Positions 10,101-18,139 of a stretch of 64,000 nucleotides of DNA are shown here, one piece after another. The stretch lies in assembly GCA_964466195.1 (NCBI GenBank), contig CAYXMQ010000004.1, forward strand, positions 113,618 to 177,617, written 5' to 3'. The notes beneath the pieces were generated by a model. The model was not told the DNA's origin. It searched no databases and saw nothing but the letters and a program-made list of their open reading frames with translations. Within the stretch, counting starts at the first letter, position 1. Each line of letters opens with the position of its first letter. The position numbers were made by a program, and so were the translations under genes. This DNA is from PFJX01 sp964466195. GTDB taxonomy: Bacteria; Pseudomonadota; Gammaproteobacteria; Burkholderiales; Thiobacillaceae.

Positions 10101-10274
10101 GCTTATTGTCCGTTCGGAATCCAACAGGGCTTGGGTACCGTCGCTGCAGGCGTTGGCCACGACCAGAACATGCACAGACCCGTCTTCCAGACGCACCATC
10201 GACTGAAGGGATTTGAGCGCGCGCGCCAGCAGCCCCTCGCGGTTATGGGTGCAGATGAGGACGGTGAGTTTCAT
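7143..10274 (-). CDS. Fusion: GT2 glycosyltransferase - membrane domain - alkaline phosphatase superfamily (sulfatase-like) domain
   Basis: 1043 residues in one frame. Residues 1-310 are a GT2 domain: LTVLICTHNREGLL at the start, nucleotide-binding FVDDDH at 96-101, GGGEDIAF near 203-210. Residues 320-545 hold several hydrophobic segments. Residues 551-1030 are an alkaline phosphatase/sulfatase-superfamily domain: metal site GSDTLRADR at 557-565, then the nucleophile region PCARTASSLVSMLTS at 590-604 and a later IYSDHGMEF metal site. Aligned by eye with sulfatase C-x-P-x-R, the nucleophile position is Thr594, and the Pro and Arg are absent. This points to a phosphoglycerol- or phosphoethanolamine-transferase-like enzyme rather than an FGly sulfatase. 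The likely layout is GT2 in the cytoplasm and the transferase in the periplasm. ATG start; a GT2 gene follows 7 bases after the stop. Confidence 0.8.
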   Translation of the reverse strand: MKLTVLICTHNREGLLARALKSLQSMVRLEDGSVHVLVVANACSDGTQALLDSERTISLQDPSRLPIEWLAEPKPGKSNALNTAIPHLMDSDVVAFVDDDHRVDSQYLAEICKAAETYPEATLFCGRIVADWDGTEPAWVHDQGRYRIYPAPVQEQEFGPLPKRVTLDADELPGGGNLFLRPQVFGRIGGFSTDLGPKGHDLGGGEDIAFVLKALERGERLQYVPEVFQYHYVDSTRLGFPYLLEKAYQRSRSSARVNHEGRRGGVPLYMWRKLAGYGFKALVPPAWPRLRFYLMRLASTLGEIRGLRDAATSRPRRPRKKLVWPTLFAAAGLGGVAALHAAAPAGAFHTGIAATLGVAVVFAAVLGTRSLLYFSRTGPQIRNEVLSRYRWYALYAFSRLMIFALLILIIQAATGSLAYAGIAFLFDQNFNATWAIFAAAAGIVAISVLQFCRHLLWLPASLVASLNYRANRLYPLWQQLTPLRLKLATAALIVPCVGLVMTSLLKASAEGDAAAALAVLAFTAAALALHQWLRTPDYPRAVRARRRSGRRNVLMIGSDTLRADRISPELTPALHHLATKGAHLTRCYIPCARTASSLVSMLTSSWPCRHGIRDNFAADTEAKLPMEALPAILGKHGYATAALSDWCGADMGKFSFGFDYVDLPEDQWNLKLFIRQGPKDLRLFLSLFTHNAFGKDFLPEIHYLGWVPMTDLIGREACRLINDLGQREQPFMLNVFLSTTHAPFGSEYPYYTMYSAKEYQGDSKFVMSGLTDPMEIIRRQGESKEAFDLDQILALYDGCARRFNDEVERILGHLEACGLAESTLVLIYSDHGMEFFEQDNWGQGNSAMEEHSAQVPIILAGQQIATTGQLNGITRSVDIMPTLLDLLDLPACPGVDGVSLAGALQGGPMPELMARYETGIWLTDLPDMPPGHLRYPDLLNLLDIPDLASGTMAVKREYQDQVILAKDRMLRLGRWKLVYQPLVDGAIWQLFDAEADPNCRSDVKSEQPEVFARLQSAMLDWLRQERVAGNTGNVEHDCISQPA

Positions 10275-10313
10275 GTTCGTGGGGCGATAGCGGTGTGCGG
10301 CTGCGAAGCCGAA

Positions 10314-11903
10314 TCAATTCGACTGGGAACGTATCCGGTAAATCAGGCCGTCCGGCAGGCGCACAGCCAGATGCACGTGGTCGCTGCCCCGGCCCGCGAA
10401 CAAACCTTCCACGAAGGGGCCGTAACCCGGCTTAGGCATCAGCGGCTCCTGCTGCTTGCCGGTGATCAACACCACCCATTGGCTGCCGGCACGTTGCGCG
10501 GCGGCCAACAGGTCCTGTTCGCTCCAGCGGGGAGGGGGGGTTTCTTCGCTCCGGGCTGGGGGGATGGCCAGCCAGTTGTAGGCATTGGTCTCTGCGAACA
10601 GCTGATAGGTGCATTGGGACCCCATAATGACCGAATCTACGGGAATGTGCTGCTTGATCCAGGCGATAGACGCCGGGGCTGGGCAGAATTCCCCTTTACG
10701 GTCGGTCATCATTTCCTGGTAACGATTGAACTGGGCGTGTCCATAGCCGAGCAATGCCAGCAGGCCAAGCACCGTCAAACCATGCCTACCCATGCGCGGC
10801 ATCAGCCTGACCAAAGTGCCAGCGAAAATGATGCCCATCAGCACGATCAGGGTTTCCACCGGCATGTTGTAGCGGGTCTCGAAATAGGGCTTACCCCCTC
10901 CTCCCAACTGCATGATCACCATGACCAAATACATGGTCACATAAATCACCAGCAGGCGTAGGCGATGATCGTTGCGCCAGGAAAGTGCGAGCAAGGCGAT
11001 GAGGCCCGTGTAGAAGGTGCCGACGATGATTAGGTCGGACAGCGAGCCGTCCTCGAGCCACACATACAGATCGCCCAAAAATGCGCGCTGCCAGGCACTG
11101 ACCTCGCCAGCAATAGTGATGTACCAGGTCGGCTCACCTTTGTCGAAGCCTGGGCGGATACCCGAGTTCCATGTGTTCAGAAAGTGAAGTAAGGGCAACG
11201 CTCCCACCAGAATCAACCCGCCTATATAGGCCATTAGCGGACGGGGTGAGCGCATTTGCCAGGCATGCCATAAAGCGAAGCCGCCCAGACTGATAAGCAG
11301 CGGCAGCCCCTGATAGCTGGTCAGCATGGCCAGTCCAGCCAGGACTCCAACGAAAAACTGGCGCCATGAGCCCGGGGCTTCTGCAGATGGGTTGATGCCC
11401 ATCTGCAGCCAAAGTGCGGCAAAACTCAGCATGAGAAACAAGCTTTCCTCATGCAGGTTGATGCCCCAGCGCACCCCGGTCATGAGCGTGGCGAACAAGC
11501 CCGCCACCAACAGGGCAGGTGCCTGTGACGTAACCCTACGTGATAGCAGGTAGAGAAATGAAGTCGCAGCTGCGAAACCGATGAAGGTAACCGCCCAGCC
11601 CGCAAACTTGGGCACAATCCCTGCCAGTATGAAGAGGGCGATCACAGCAGGGAAAAGAGGGGGTTTGGTGATGTCAGGGTGAGACGTCAGCCCTTTATCC
11701 ATATCAACGTACTTTATTACCTGGCCTTCACCAGTGGCAATATTCTGGGCCACATGTAAGGCGCGTGCACCATCTGGATCCAAACCCGGACGCCCGTCGG
11801 CGAGAAACACCAGCCAAGCCAGGGTCAAAAGGCCAATCAACAACGCCGCCCAGACATCAGAACGCGTCGAACGGGGATCTCCAAGGTTCGCCTGGGTGCT
11901 CAT
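10314..11903 (-). CDS. Multi-pass membrane glycosyltransferase, GT39/ArnT-like
   Basis: 529 residues with about ten or more hydrophobic segments and a soluble C-terminal tail, the shape of polyprenyl-phosphate-sugar-dependent GT-C transferases. The first extracytoplasmic loop has the acidic pattern LDPDGARALHVAQN near residue 37, matching the D/E catalytic loop of that fold. It would move a sugar from a lipid carrier in the periplasm. The ATG overlaps the stop of wecE by 4 bases (ATGA), so translation is coupled. GT39 assignment is by topology and loop pattern only. Confidence 0.7.
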   Translation of the reverse strand: MSTQANLGDPRSTRSDVWAALLIGLLTLAWLVFLADGRPGLDPDGARALHVAQNIATGEGQVIKYVDMDKGLTSHPDITKPPLFPAVIALFILAGIVPKFAGWAVTFIGFAAATSFLYLLSRRVTSQAPALLVAGLFATLMTGVRWGINLHEESLFLMLSFAALWLQMGINPSAEAPGSWRQFFVGVLAGLAMLTSYQGLPLLISLGGFALWHAWQMRSPRPLMAYIGGLILVGALPLLHFLNTWNSGIRPGFDKGEPTWYITIAGEVSAWQRAFLGDLYVWLEDGSLSDLIIVGTFYTGLIALLALSWRNDHRLRLLVIYVTMYLVMVIMQLGGGGKPYFETRYNMPVETLIVLMGIIFAGTLVRLMPRMGRHGLTVLGLLALLGYGHAQFNRYQEMMTDRKGEFCPAPASIAWIKQHIPVDSVIMGSQCTYQLFAETNAYNWLAIPPARSEETPPPRWSEQDLLAAAQRAGSQWVVLITGKQQEPLMPKPGYGPFVEGLFAGRGSDHVHLAVRLPDGLIYRIRSQSN

Positions 11904-13024
11904 AACGCGCCCAGGATATGCCGAATGACCTCGGTCTGATGCTCTTCCAACCCCAGCCAGAGTGGCAGGCGCACCAAGCGATCAGACATCTCATTGGTCA
12001 CTGACATATCCCCATGCACGCGGCCATAGCGCTGTCCGGACGGAGCACTGTGCAGCGGCACATAATGGAACACGCTGATGATATCCGCCTCCTTCAAGCG
12101 CTCAATGAAGTGGGTGCGCGCCTCCAGGTCAGCCAAAAGCAAGTAGTACATATGCGCGTTATGGGCGCAATGTGCCGGGATGATCGGACGGCGCAAACGG
12201 CCTTCCGCCTCCGGCGAGGCCAACCATTGGTGATAGTTATTCCACAATGCGAGGCGTTGGCGCGTAATCGGTTCAGCCTCTTCAAACTGCGCCCATAGGA
12301 AAGCAGCGATAAGCTCCCCTGGCAGATAGGAGGAACCGATGTCCACCCAAGTGTATTTATCCACCTGACCGCGGAAGAACTGGCTGCGGTTGGTGCCCTT
12401 CTCGCGAATGATCTCAGCCCGCTCCACCATGCGGGCATCGTTGACCAGCAGCGCGCCGCCCTCGCCGGAAATGACGTTCTTGGTTTCGTGAAAGGAAAAC
12501 GCACCCATATGACCAATACTGCCCAGAGGTCTCCCCTTGTAGGTGGACATCACCCCCTGGGCGGCATCCTCGATGACCAGCAATTCGTATTTGCGCGCGA
12601 TGGCCATGATGGTATCCATCTCGCAGCCCACCCCCGCGTAATGCACTGGCACGATGACGCGGGTTCGGTCGGTGATGGCCGCCTCGATCTTGCTTTCGTC
12701 GATGTTCATGGTGTCCGGTCGGATGTCCACGAATACCGGCACCGCACCACGCAATACGAAGGCGTTGGCAGTGGAGACGAAGGTGTAAGACGGCATGATC
12801 ACCTCATCGCCCGGCTGCAAGTCGGCGAGCAGCGCGGCCATCTCCAGGGCGGCGGTGCAGGAGTGCGTTAGCAGGGCTTTGCGCGTACCCGTGTTGGTTT
12901 CCAGCCAGCCGTGACATTTCTTGGTGAACGAACCATCGCCTGCCAAGTGCCCCAAAGAGTGGGCCTGGGCGATGTACCAGAGTTCCTTGCCGGTCATGTA
13001 GGGTTTGTTAAAGGGGATCTTCAT
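11900..13024 (-). CDS. wecE: dTDP-4-amino-4,6-dideoxygalactose transaminase
   Basis: 374 residues, usual length for the family. Pyridoxal-phosphate aminotransferase of the DegT/DnrJ/EryC1 family. The PLP lysine lies in SFHETKNVISGEGG (about Lys182), with EDAAQG about 25 residues before it. The N-terminus (IPFNKPYMTGKE) and overall sequence resemble WecE/RffA, which converts dTDP-4-keto-6-deoxyglucose to dTDP-4-amino-4,6-dideoxygalactose with glutamate as amino donor. A TTG 15 bases further upstream is possible; the ATG at 13024 was preferred although neither has a strong ribosome site. The WecD-like acetyltransferase at 14685-15455 would complete dTDP-Fuc4NAc. The rmlA/rmlB genes that make its substrate are not in the window. 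Confidence 0.85.
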   Translation of the reverse strand: MKIPFNKPYMTGKELWYIAQAHSLGHLAGDGSFTKKCHGWLETNTGTRKALLTHSCTAALEMAALLADLQPGDEVIMPSYTFVSTANAFVLRGAVPVFVDIRPDTMNIDESKIEAAITDRTRVIVPVHYAGVGCEMDTIMAIARKYELLVIEDAAQGVMSTYKGRPLGSIGHMGAFSFHETKNVISGEGGALLVNDARMVERAEIIREKGTNRSQFFRGQVDKYTWVDIGSSYLPGELIAAFLWAQFEEAEPITRQRLALWNNYHQWLASPEAEGRLRRPIIPAHCAHNAHMYYLLLADLEARTHFIERLKEADIISVFHYVPLHSAPSGQRYGRVHGDMSVTNEMSDRLVRLPLWLGLEEHQTEVIRHILGAL

Positions 13025-13154
13025 GAATGGGGTATCCAATGGTTATCGAGAATCACACATGAAACGCTGAGCATGTAGGGAGCGGTTGCTCCGAAGGAAA
13101 AATCAGCCGGAATTATTCGCAATCAAGTCTCAAAAAACTTGCAGTGCAGCGCAC

Positions 13155-14297
13155 CTACCAGAACAAAGTCGGATCGGTCTGGTACTGCAACAGATACCAG
13201 GCCAGTCCCGCGACAAGGTGGCATGAGAACACCATCCAAGCGAGGGTGAGCCGCCAACTACTGACGCTTTGTCTTGTGTTATCAAGCAACAGCCTGGTGT
13301 TTGCCACGAACAGGGAAAATGCGCCGAGTTGCCCCGACCATAACCAGTTACCGTCAAATACGCGCTCACCGGTTTCAGCGAGCAGCAGGCCGTAGGCGAG
13401 ACCAAACAACAACATCAACCAACACAGCACGGTGAGTCGGTCTGCCAGCACCTGTCGGCCCAGAACCGCCAGCATGATCAGGGGGAACAGCAGGGAAAGC
13501 ACGGTCTTGGGCAAGATCGTCCAGGGCTCGGTGAAATGAGTCATCACCTTGAGGGGGGCAAAAGCCAGCCCGCCACCACCGCCGCTTCCAAAGGTGTTCA
13601 GAAACAACCAAGCCAGCACTGCCACGCCGGGCAGGAATATCGCCAATAAAGCGCTGCGCCAAGCATGCTGGTCCCGCGCGGTCAGCAGAAAGACAGCGGG
13701 CAGCAAAACAACCAAGTAGCTGGGTTTTGCCAGGGCGGAGAGCACCACCAGCAGCGCGCCGATAAAGAGAAAACCCGTACCGACATGACGTTCTCCGGAC
13801 AGCCAGAGATACAACCAGAGCAGGTGCAGGACTATGATCGGCTTAAGGAGCAGGCTGGTCGTGTTGTGAAAGACATTGAGTGCGATATAGCCGAAATATA
13901 ACTGCCCATCCATTTGAAAGAGGCCCGGAATGGCATAAACGAAAGTCAGGCTGACGGCCAAGAGAGCCAAGATTGGAAGGCGCCTTTTTGTCTGCACACT
14001 CTGCGCCAAAAACATGTAAAGGATCACGCCGAGGGCGGCATAGTTGGCCAGCAGAAGCAAACGCTGAGCCAATATCCAGTCCCCGGTTGCGGCGCGAAAG
14101 GCGGTCAGCGCCAAGTGATAGAGAAAATGGGCGGGCCAGGCAAAATTCCATGCCAGCTCACGATGCACGGGGTAGTCGAAACGCTCCAGGATACCGGTGG
14201 CGATTGGGGCCACCAGCATTACAGGGAGGACCAGCGCCAACAAAATGGCGGCTCCGTGTGTATGGAGGCGATCAAGCATGCGGGGTGATAAGTGCAT
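13155..14297 (-). CDS. Multi-pass membrane protein of unknown function
   Basis: 380 residues, almost entirely hydrophobic helices (about ten), with a glycine run near residue 243. No catalytic motif recognised. It overlaps the end of the GtrA gene by 26 bases and sits between GtrA and wecE. This is where serotype-conversion-type modules carry their specific membrane glycosyltransferase (Gtr III), which acts with GtrA and GtrB. On that basis it may transfer the lipid-linked sugar in the periplasm; this is inference from context and topology. ATG start. Confidence 0.6.
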   Translation of the reverse strand: MHLSPRMLDRLHTHGAAILLALVLPVMLVAPIATGILERFDYPVHRELAWNFAWPAHFLYHLALTAFRAATGDWILAQRLLLLANYAALGVILYMFLAQSVQTKRRLPILALLAVSLTFVYAIPGLFQMDGQLYFGYIALNVFHNTTSLLLKPIIVLHLLWLYLWLSGERHVGTGFLFIGALLVVLSALAKPSYLVVLLPAVFLLTARDQHAWRSALLAIFLPGVAVLAWLFLNTFGSGGGGGLAFAPLKVMTHFTEPWTILPKTVLSLLFPLIMLAVLGRQVLADRLTVLCWLMLLFGLAYGLLLAETGERVFDGNWLWSGQLGAFSLFVANTRLLLDNTRQSVSSWRLTLAWMVFSCHLVAGLAWYLLQYQTDPTLFW

Positions 14298-14688
14298 GGC
14301 GTTTGGGCTCCTGAAACACCCAGAGTTTCTGCAACAGGAAAAGCATTACAGCCAGGGTCAAGATCATCACACCCTGCACGATCTGGTGCGGCAAGCCCAT
14401 ACGGTCGACGGCGATCCACAATACGATCAGGTTGAGCAGGTAGCCGAAAGCATAACTGGCTACATAGCGGGCAAAAGCGCCGTGCAGCCCCCCCTCATGT
14501 CCGAATGACCAACTTCTGTTGAACAAGAACGTTTGCGCCACTCCAAGGACATAGAGCAAGCTCATGGCAGTCTTGGGCCCCAAGCCCAGCATGGTCAGGC
14601 CTAGGTAGGCGAGATAGAGCACCAGATTGGAAGCCAGTCCGACCAAGGCATAACGCAGGAATTGGCCGCGCGTCCTGGCGTCGATCAT
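14272..14688 (-). CDS. GtrA-family membrane protein
   Basis: 138 residues with four hydrophobic helices. The family-typical start (RYALVGLASNLVLYLAYLGL) and NRSWSF motif between helices 2 and 3 are present. GtrA proteins are thought to flip or help move polyprenyl-phosphate sugars across the inner membrane, paired with a GtrB-type GT2 such as 15459-16403. The ATG at 14688 overlaps the stop of the upstream acetyltransferase by 4 bases and has GAGG about 6 bases ahead. A TTG start 15 bases upstream is less likely. Confidence 0.8.
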   Translation of the reverse strand: MIDARTRGQFLRYALVGLASNLVLYLAYLGLTMLGLGPKTAMSLLYVLGVAQTFLFNRSWSFGHEGGLHGAFARYVASYAFGYLLNLIVLWIAVDRMGLPHQIVQGVMILTLAVMLFLLQKLWVFQEPKRHALITPHA

Positions 14689-15455
14689 GCCGCCCTCACC
14701 CAATGGAAGGTCATGAGTGGCGGAGCGAAGCGAAAGCCGAGGCGAGCGTAGAGATTCAGCACCCGGTGGTTGCGCGCAACGATGCAGGTTTGCACGCGCC
14801 GTGCGCCATCCTCTCGCGCCTTCCGCAGCATGGCCTGCCAGGCGCGCCGGCCGTAGCCTTGCCCCTGGGCATTGGGGGCGACAGCGTTAAGATGCCAATA
14901 ACAGGTGCCGTCCTCCTTCATCTCCGTGACGAAGAACGCCACCAGATGCTCGCCGTCGCGCACCACTTCCAGTCGCTGGCGGGGATGGTCCAGGCTGCTC
15001 TTCACCCAGTTGCAATAACGCAGATCACCCAAGGCCGGGTTCAGACGTGGGTCGACGTGAAATCTTTCGTTGTGGAAAGCGTGGCCGGCGATCTCCAGCA
15101 CATCAGCCATATCTTGGAGACCTGCCGGCGCGATGGTTAGGGTGTCGTCGGGCAAAGCGAGCATTTCCAGGCTATCCAGCTCAGGGTGGTAGGCCATCTC
15201 GATGAAGCGGAAGCCGTGATCCTCCAGCAGCATGGATTCGCGCAGCCGGTCATGCGCCAGGCGGCAGCTGACCAAGCCCGCCCCCATATCATCCCGAGCA
15301 ACCTCGAATGCCGTGAACTCCTTGTCGGCGGCCGTTCCACGCATTTCCAATTGTCCGATCTGCAGGACGGGATAACCGAAGATGACGCTGTCCCAGGGCG
15401 CCTCGCTCCAGGTCAGGAGCAGGTTCGGGGTGTCCATGATCTCAGCCACGGCCAT
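14685..15455 (-). CDS. GNAT acetyltransferase, WecD/RffC-like
   Basis: 256 residues with two GNAT-like halves. The acetyl-CoA pyrophosphate loop is in the C-terminal half (NAQGQGYGRRAW, near residue 198). The N-terminal half and the segment AFHNERFHVD near residue 127 resemble WecD, the dTDP-fucosamine N-acetyltransferase. With wecE three genes away it probably acetylates dTDP-4-amino-4,6-dideoxygalactose to dTDP-Fuc4NAc. The gene sits 3 bases after the GT2 gene and overlaps GtrA by 4. GNAT fold is firm; substrate is inferred from the neighbour and partial resemblance. Confidence 0.75.
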   Translation of the reverse strand: MAVAEIMDTPNLLLTWSEAPWDSVIFGYPVLQIGQLEMRGTAADKEFTAFEVARDDMGAGLVSCRLAHDRLRESMLLEDHGFRFIEMAYHPELDSLEMLALPDDTLTIAPAGLQDMADVLEIAGHAFHNERFHVDPRLNPALGDLRYCNWVKSSLDHPRQRLEVVRDGEHLVAFFVTEMKEDGTCYWHLNAVAPNAQGQGYGRRAWQAMLRKAREDGARRVQTCIVARNHRVLNLYARLGFRFAPPLMTFHWVRAA

Positions 15456-15458
15456 TCT

Positions 15459-16403
15459 TTACCGCTGATCCGAATCCGTCGGCAACGTGCCCTGCAGCAC
15501 GGTGTAAGGCGGCCGCTCCATAGAGCGGAAATGCATCCGCGACAGGTACTCGCCGAAAATACCCAGAGCGAACAATTGAACACCGGAAAAGATGACGATG
15601 ACGGAGGCCAGAAAGGTGAAGCCGGGTACAACGCTGCCAAAGACCAGATAGCGCCCCAGCAAATAAAGCAATAGCCCGAATCCGAAAAAGGCGAAGATGA
15701 ATCCCATTACACTGGCCATTTGCAGGGGCAGCGTGGAAAAGCCCGTCATCATGTTGAGCGCGTGCGTGATGAGCTTGCGCAGCGTGTAACCGGAAGCACC
15801 GACACTGCGTTCGTCATGACGAACCATCGCGGCGCTGAAGCGAGTCGTGCCCCAGGTCAGGAGTACGTCGATGTTCACGGTGGGGCTGCGGTAAGCATCG
15901 AATGACTCGCGCAGGCGCGTGCGGAAGGCGCGGAAGGCGCTCACCTGACTGGCCGTCTCGGCGCCCATGGCACCTTGCAATGCCAGCTTGGTGATGCGCG
16001 AAGCCGCATCGCGCAAAAAACCATGTTGTTCCCGGCGCGGTTTGCCATAGACCACGTCGTAGCCTTCATCGAGACGCGCAAGCAAGGCGGGAATTTCTTC
16101 CGGTGGGTTTTGCAGATCGTCGTCCAGGGTCACCACGATCTCGCCCTTCGCCGCGCGGATGCCGCAGAGCAGCGCATTGTGCTGACCATAATTGCGGGCC
16201 AGTTTGATGCCACGCACACGGGAATCAGCGGCCGATAGCGCCGTGATGACGCCCCAGGAGTCATCCCCACCGCAGTCTTCCACCAGCAGCAGCTCGAAAT
16301 TCGGGTCGATCGGCCCTATTGCCGCGACGACGCGGCTGTACAAGTCCCGCAGAGTGTCCTGGGAGCGGTACACGGGCACGATTAGAGATAGACGGGGGGA
16401 CAC
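15459..16403 (-). CDS. GT2 polyprenyl-phosphate glycosyltransferase, GtrB/ArnC-like
   Basis: 314 residues. GT-A domain (LSLIVPVYRSQDTL; VTLDDDLQNPPEEI near residue 94, a hallmark of the DPM1/GtrB/ArnC group) followed by two transmembrane helices at about 233-255 and 265-290. It should load a sugar, perhaps Fuc4NAc, onto undecaprenyl phosphate, to be flipped by GtrA and used by a GT-C enzyme. The start is GTG with AAGGA about 8 bases upstream. It leads the run GtrB, WecD-like, GtrA, membrane protein, WecE, GT39-like. A 143-bp spacer upstream is AT-richer and could hold a promoter, but no clear boxes were found. Confidence 0.85.
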   Translation of the reverse strand: MSPRLSLIVPVYRSQDTLRDLYSRVVAAIGPIDPNFELLLVEDCGGDDSWGVITALSAADSRVRGIKLARNYGQHNALLCGIRAAKGEIVVTLDDDLQNPPEEIPALLARLDEGYDVVYGKPRREQHGFLRDAASRITKLALQGAMGAETASQVSAFRAFRTRLRESFDAYRSPTVNIDVLLTWGTTRFSAAMVRHDERSVGASGYTLRKLITHALNMMTGFSTLPLQMASVMGFIFAFFGFGLLLYLLGRYLVFGSVVPGFTFLASVIVIFSGVQLFALGIFGEYLSRMHFRSMERPPYTVLQGTLPTDSDQR

Positions 16404-16546
16404 GATGTAATCCTTGTTTGAGTCTTGTTACAGGATGTCGAGGCGACTTATAGCATGTTTTTTTAGCCAGTTTGTCGAGTGTAGCGAGCCGACCAAGGCA
16501 TCAAATAATAGGGCAAAGGGGGCAAGCCAATAAACCTCCATCACCT

Positions 16547-18007
16547 TCACTTGAGCCGGTAGATTTCCAGTGCCCCCTCCCTCGCCAAGCGAGCGGTACC
16601 GCCATGTTGCGATCCACACAAGGCGTCGTCCTTGTGTGATGAAACTGCGCAAACTACATAAACTGGCCGCCCTGTTGCCACCAACGTGTCAAATTGCGGA
16701 TAGACGGACCGATCGACTGAATCGCGCAGGGCCACAGCATGAAAGCGGTTGGGTGTCTCGGTGACCACCAACGCATTCGCCGGTAGACCTGTGCGACTCC
16801 ATGCAGCCAAATCGCGGAAGGACTTCCAGTAGGGTTCCTGGAAGCGCAGGTTGTCTGGCTGACTGAGGTGCAAACCCAGTGCAACGAGGTTGCTCCCCAG
16901 CAGCAGAGCCAGGGCAGCGGACCTGGCATGGGGCACGTGTTTGGTGAACCAGCGCGCCGCCACTAGGAAGTAGTACATCAGGAAAGGCAGGAAGGTGAGC
17001 CAGTAACGAGCACCGCTTGCCTTGGCAACGAACAGGAGCGCGATAGCCATGGGCAGCCACAGGACCAGGATGCCCCGGCGTTCCTTCAGCGCCAACCCCC
17101 AGCCGAGCATGCAGGTAGCCAGCACGCCCGCCGAAACGAGGGCGAGCAGGTCGTTCGCCAGAACCTGTTGCAGACCCACCAGGGGAAACATCAGATGCAG
17201 GGGGTAGCGCAGGTCGTGCCGCCAGAATCGCTGAATGTATTCCATCGGTGACCGCACCATGCTCTCCAGCATGCCGGAGCCGCTCCCATAACCGGCGGTG
17301 ATGCTGTCGATGGGGTAGTGGGCAATTACGTGCGTGGTGTAGACCGACCAGACGGCGATACCGATCAGCATGGGCAGGGCGAAGGCCAAGATGAGGCGAA
17401 GGCGCGCACTCAGCGCAAGGTTACCCCGTAGCAGAAAAAAAAGGCCCGCCGCTGGCAACAGGGTTACGGCGTAGCCCCGCAGGAAAAAGGCCGCAGTACC
17501 GAGCAGGCCGGCCAGCATCGCGGAGCGTACGGTATCCGTACGCTCCAGGGTGATCAGGGTAGCGACGACGGCAGTCAGATAGACCACCTCAGTCATCGGG
17601 TGATGACTGTAGAGGAACCACAGTGGCGAGGCCGCCAGTGAGAGCGCGGCCCACTGGCCGAGGCCGTCGCCGCGCCAGAAACGGCTCAGCAGGAACAGGG
17701 CCGCCAAGCCGAAAGCGGCCATTACGAGTTTGATTGCCATCCAGTTGACCCCAACCAGAGCAACAATGGCCGCTAACAACCCCGGGAACAAGGGGGGCCA
17801 AGTGGCATGATGGCCGTATTCGGCAAGCACGAGGGTGTCAGTGGAGTAGCGGCCGTGATCGGCCAGGTTCATGGCCAGGGTCATGAACAAGGCGCCATCG
17901 TCGGCGTTGTAGGGCGGGTATTCCGGGCTAGGGAACAGCGCGATCAGATAGAGCAGCGCGGCGGCAAGGATCCACCAGCGTGGTGGGGAATCGGGCAGAC
18001 CGTTCAT
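16547..18007 (-). CDS. Multi-pass membrane glycosyltransferase, GT39-like
   Basis: 486 residues with about ten hydrophobic helices. The first periplasmic loop carries YNADDGALFMTLAMNLA (near residue 33), the acidic DD motif seen in PMT/ArnT-type GT-C enzymes. The C-terminal 80 residues are soluble. Expected to use a polyprenyl-linked sugar in the periplasm. It is flanked by non-coding gaps on both sides (143 and 132 bp), so it may have its own transcript. GT39 call is by topology and loop pattern, not search. Confidence 0.7.
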   Translation of the reverse strand: MNGLPDSPPRWWILAAALLYLIALFPSPEYPPYNADDGALFMTLAMNLADHGRYSTDTLVLAEYGHHATWPPLFPGLLAAIVALVGVNWMAIKLVMAAFGLAALFLLSRFWRGDGLGQWAALSLAASPLWFLYSHHPMTEVVYLTAVVATLITLERTDTVRSAMLAGLLGTAAFFLRGYAVTLLPAAGLFFLLRGNLALSARLRLILAFALPMLIGIAVWSVYTTHVIAHYPIDSITAGYGSGSGMLESMVRSPMEYIQRFWRHDLRYPLHLMFPLVGLQQVLANDLLALVSAGVLATCMLGWGLALKERRGILVLWLPMAIALLFVAKASGARYWLTFLPFLMYYFLVAARWFTKHVPHARSAALALLLGSNLVALGLHLSQPDNLRFQEPYWKSFRDLAAWSRTGLPANALVVTETPNRFHAVALRDSVDRSVYPQFDTLVATGRPVYVVCAVSSHKDDALCGSQHGGTARLAREGALEIYRLK

Positions 18008-18139
18008 GCGGGGCTCGTGTTCAACACTGGAAGGAGAGGTGCCGCAGCCGGTTTGACGGCTAGCTCATTGGTTAACCTCATGCCCCAATTTCTCTGATCT
18101 GATTGTATCGGCCCGTCCAGCCACTGCGGCATGGCCATG

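Noticed and set aside
16404..16546. Hidden small gene in the gap between GtrB-type and GT39-like genes
   Set aside because: Frames there are short and broken; only the GtrB ribosome site is clear.
18008..18139. Promoter or hidden gene in the 132-bp gap before the GT39-like gene
   Set aside because: A TACAAT-like box exists but no -35 at proper distance, and no coding frame; left uncalled.
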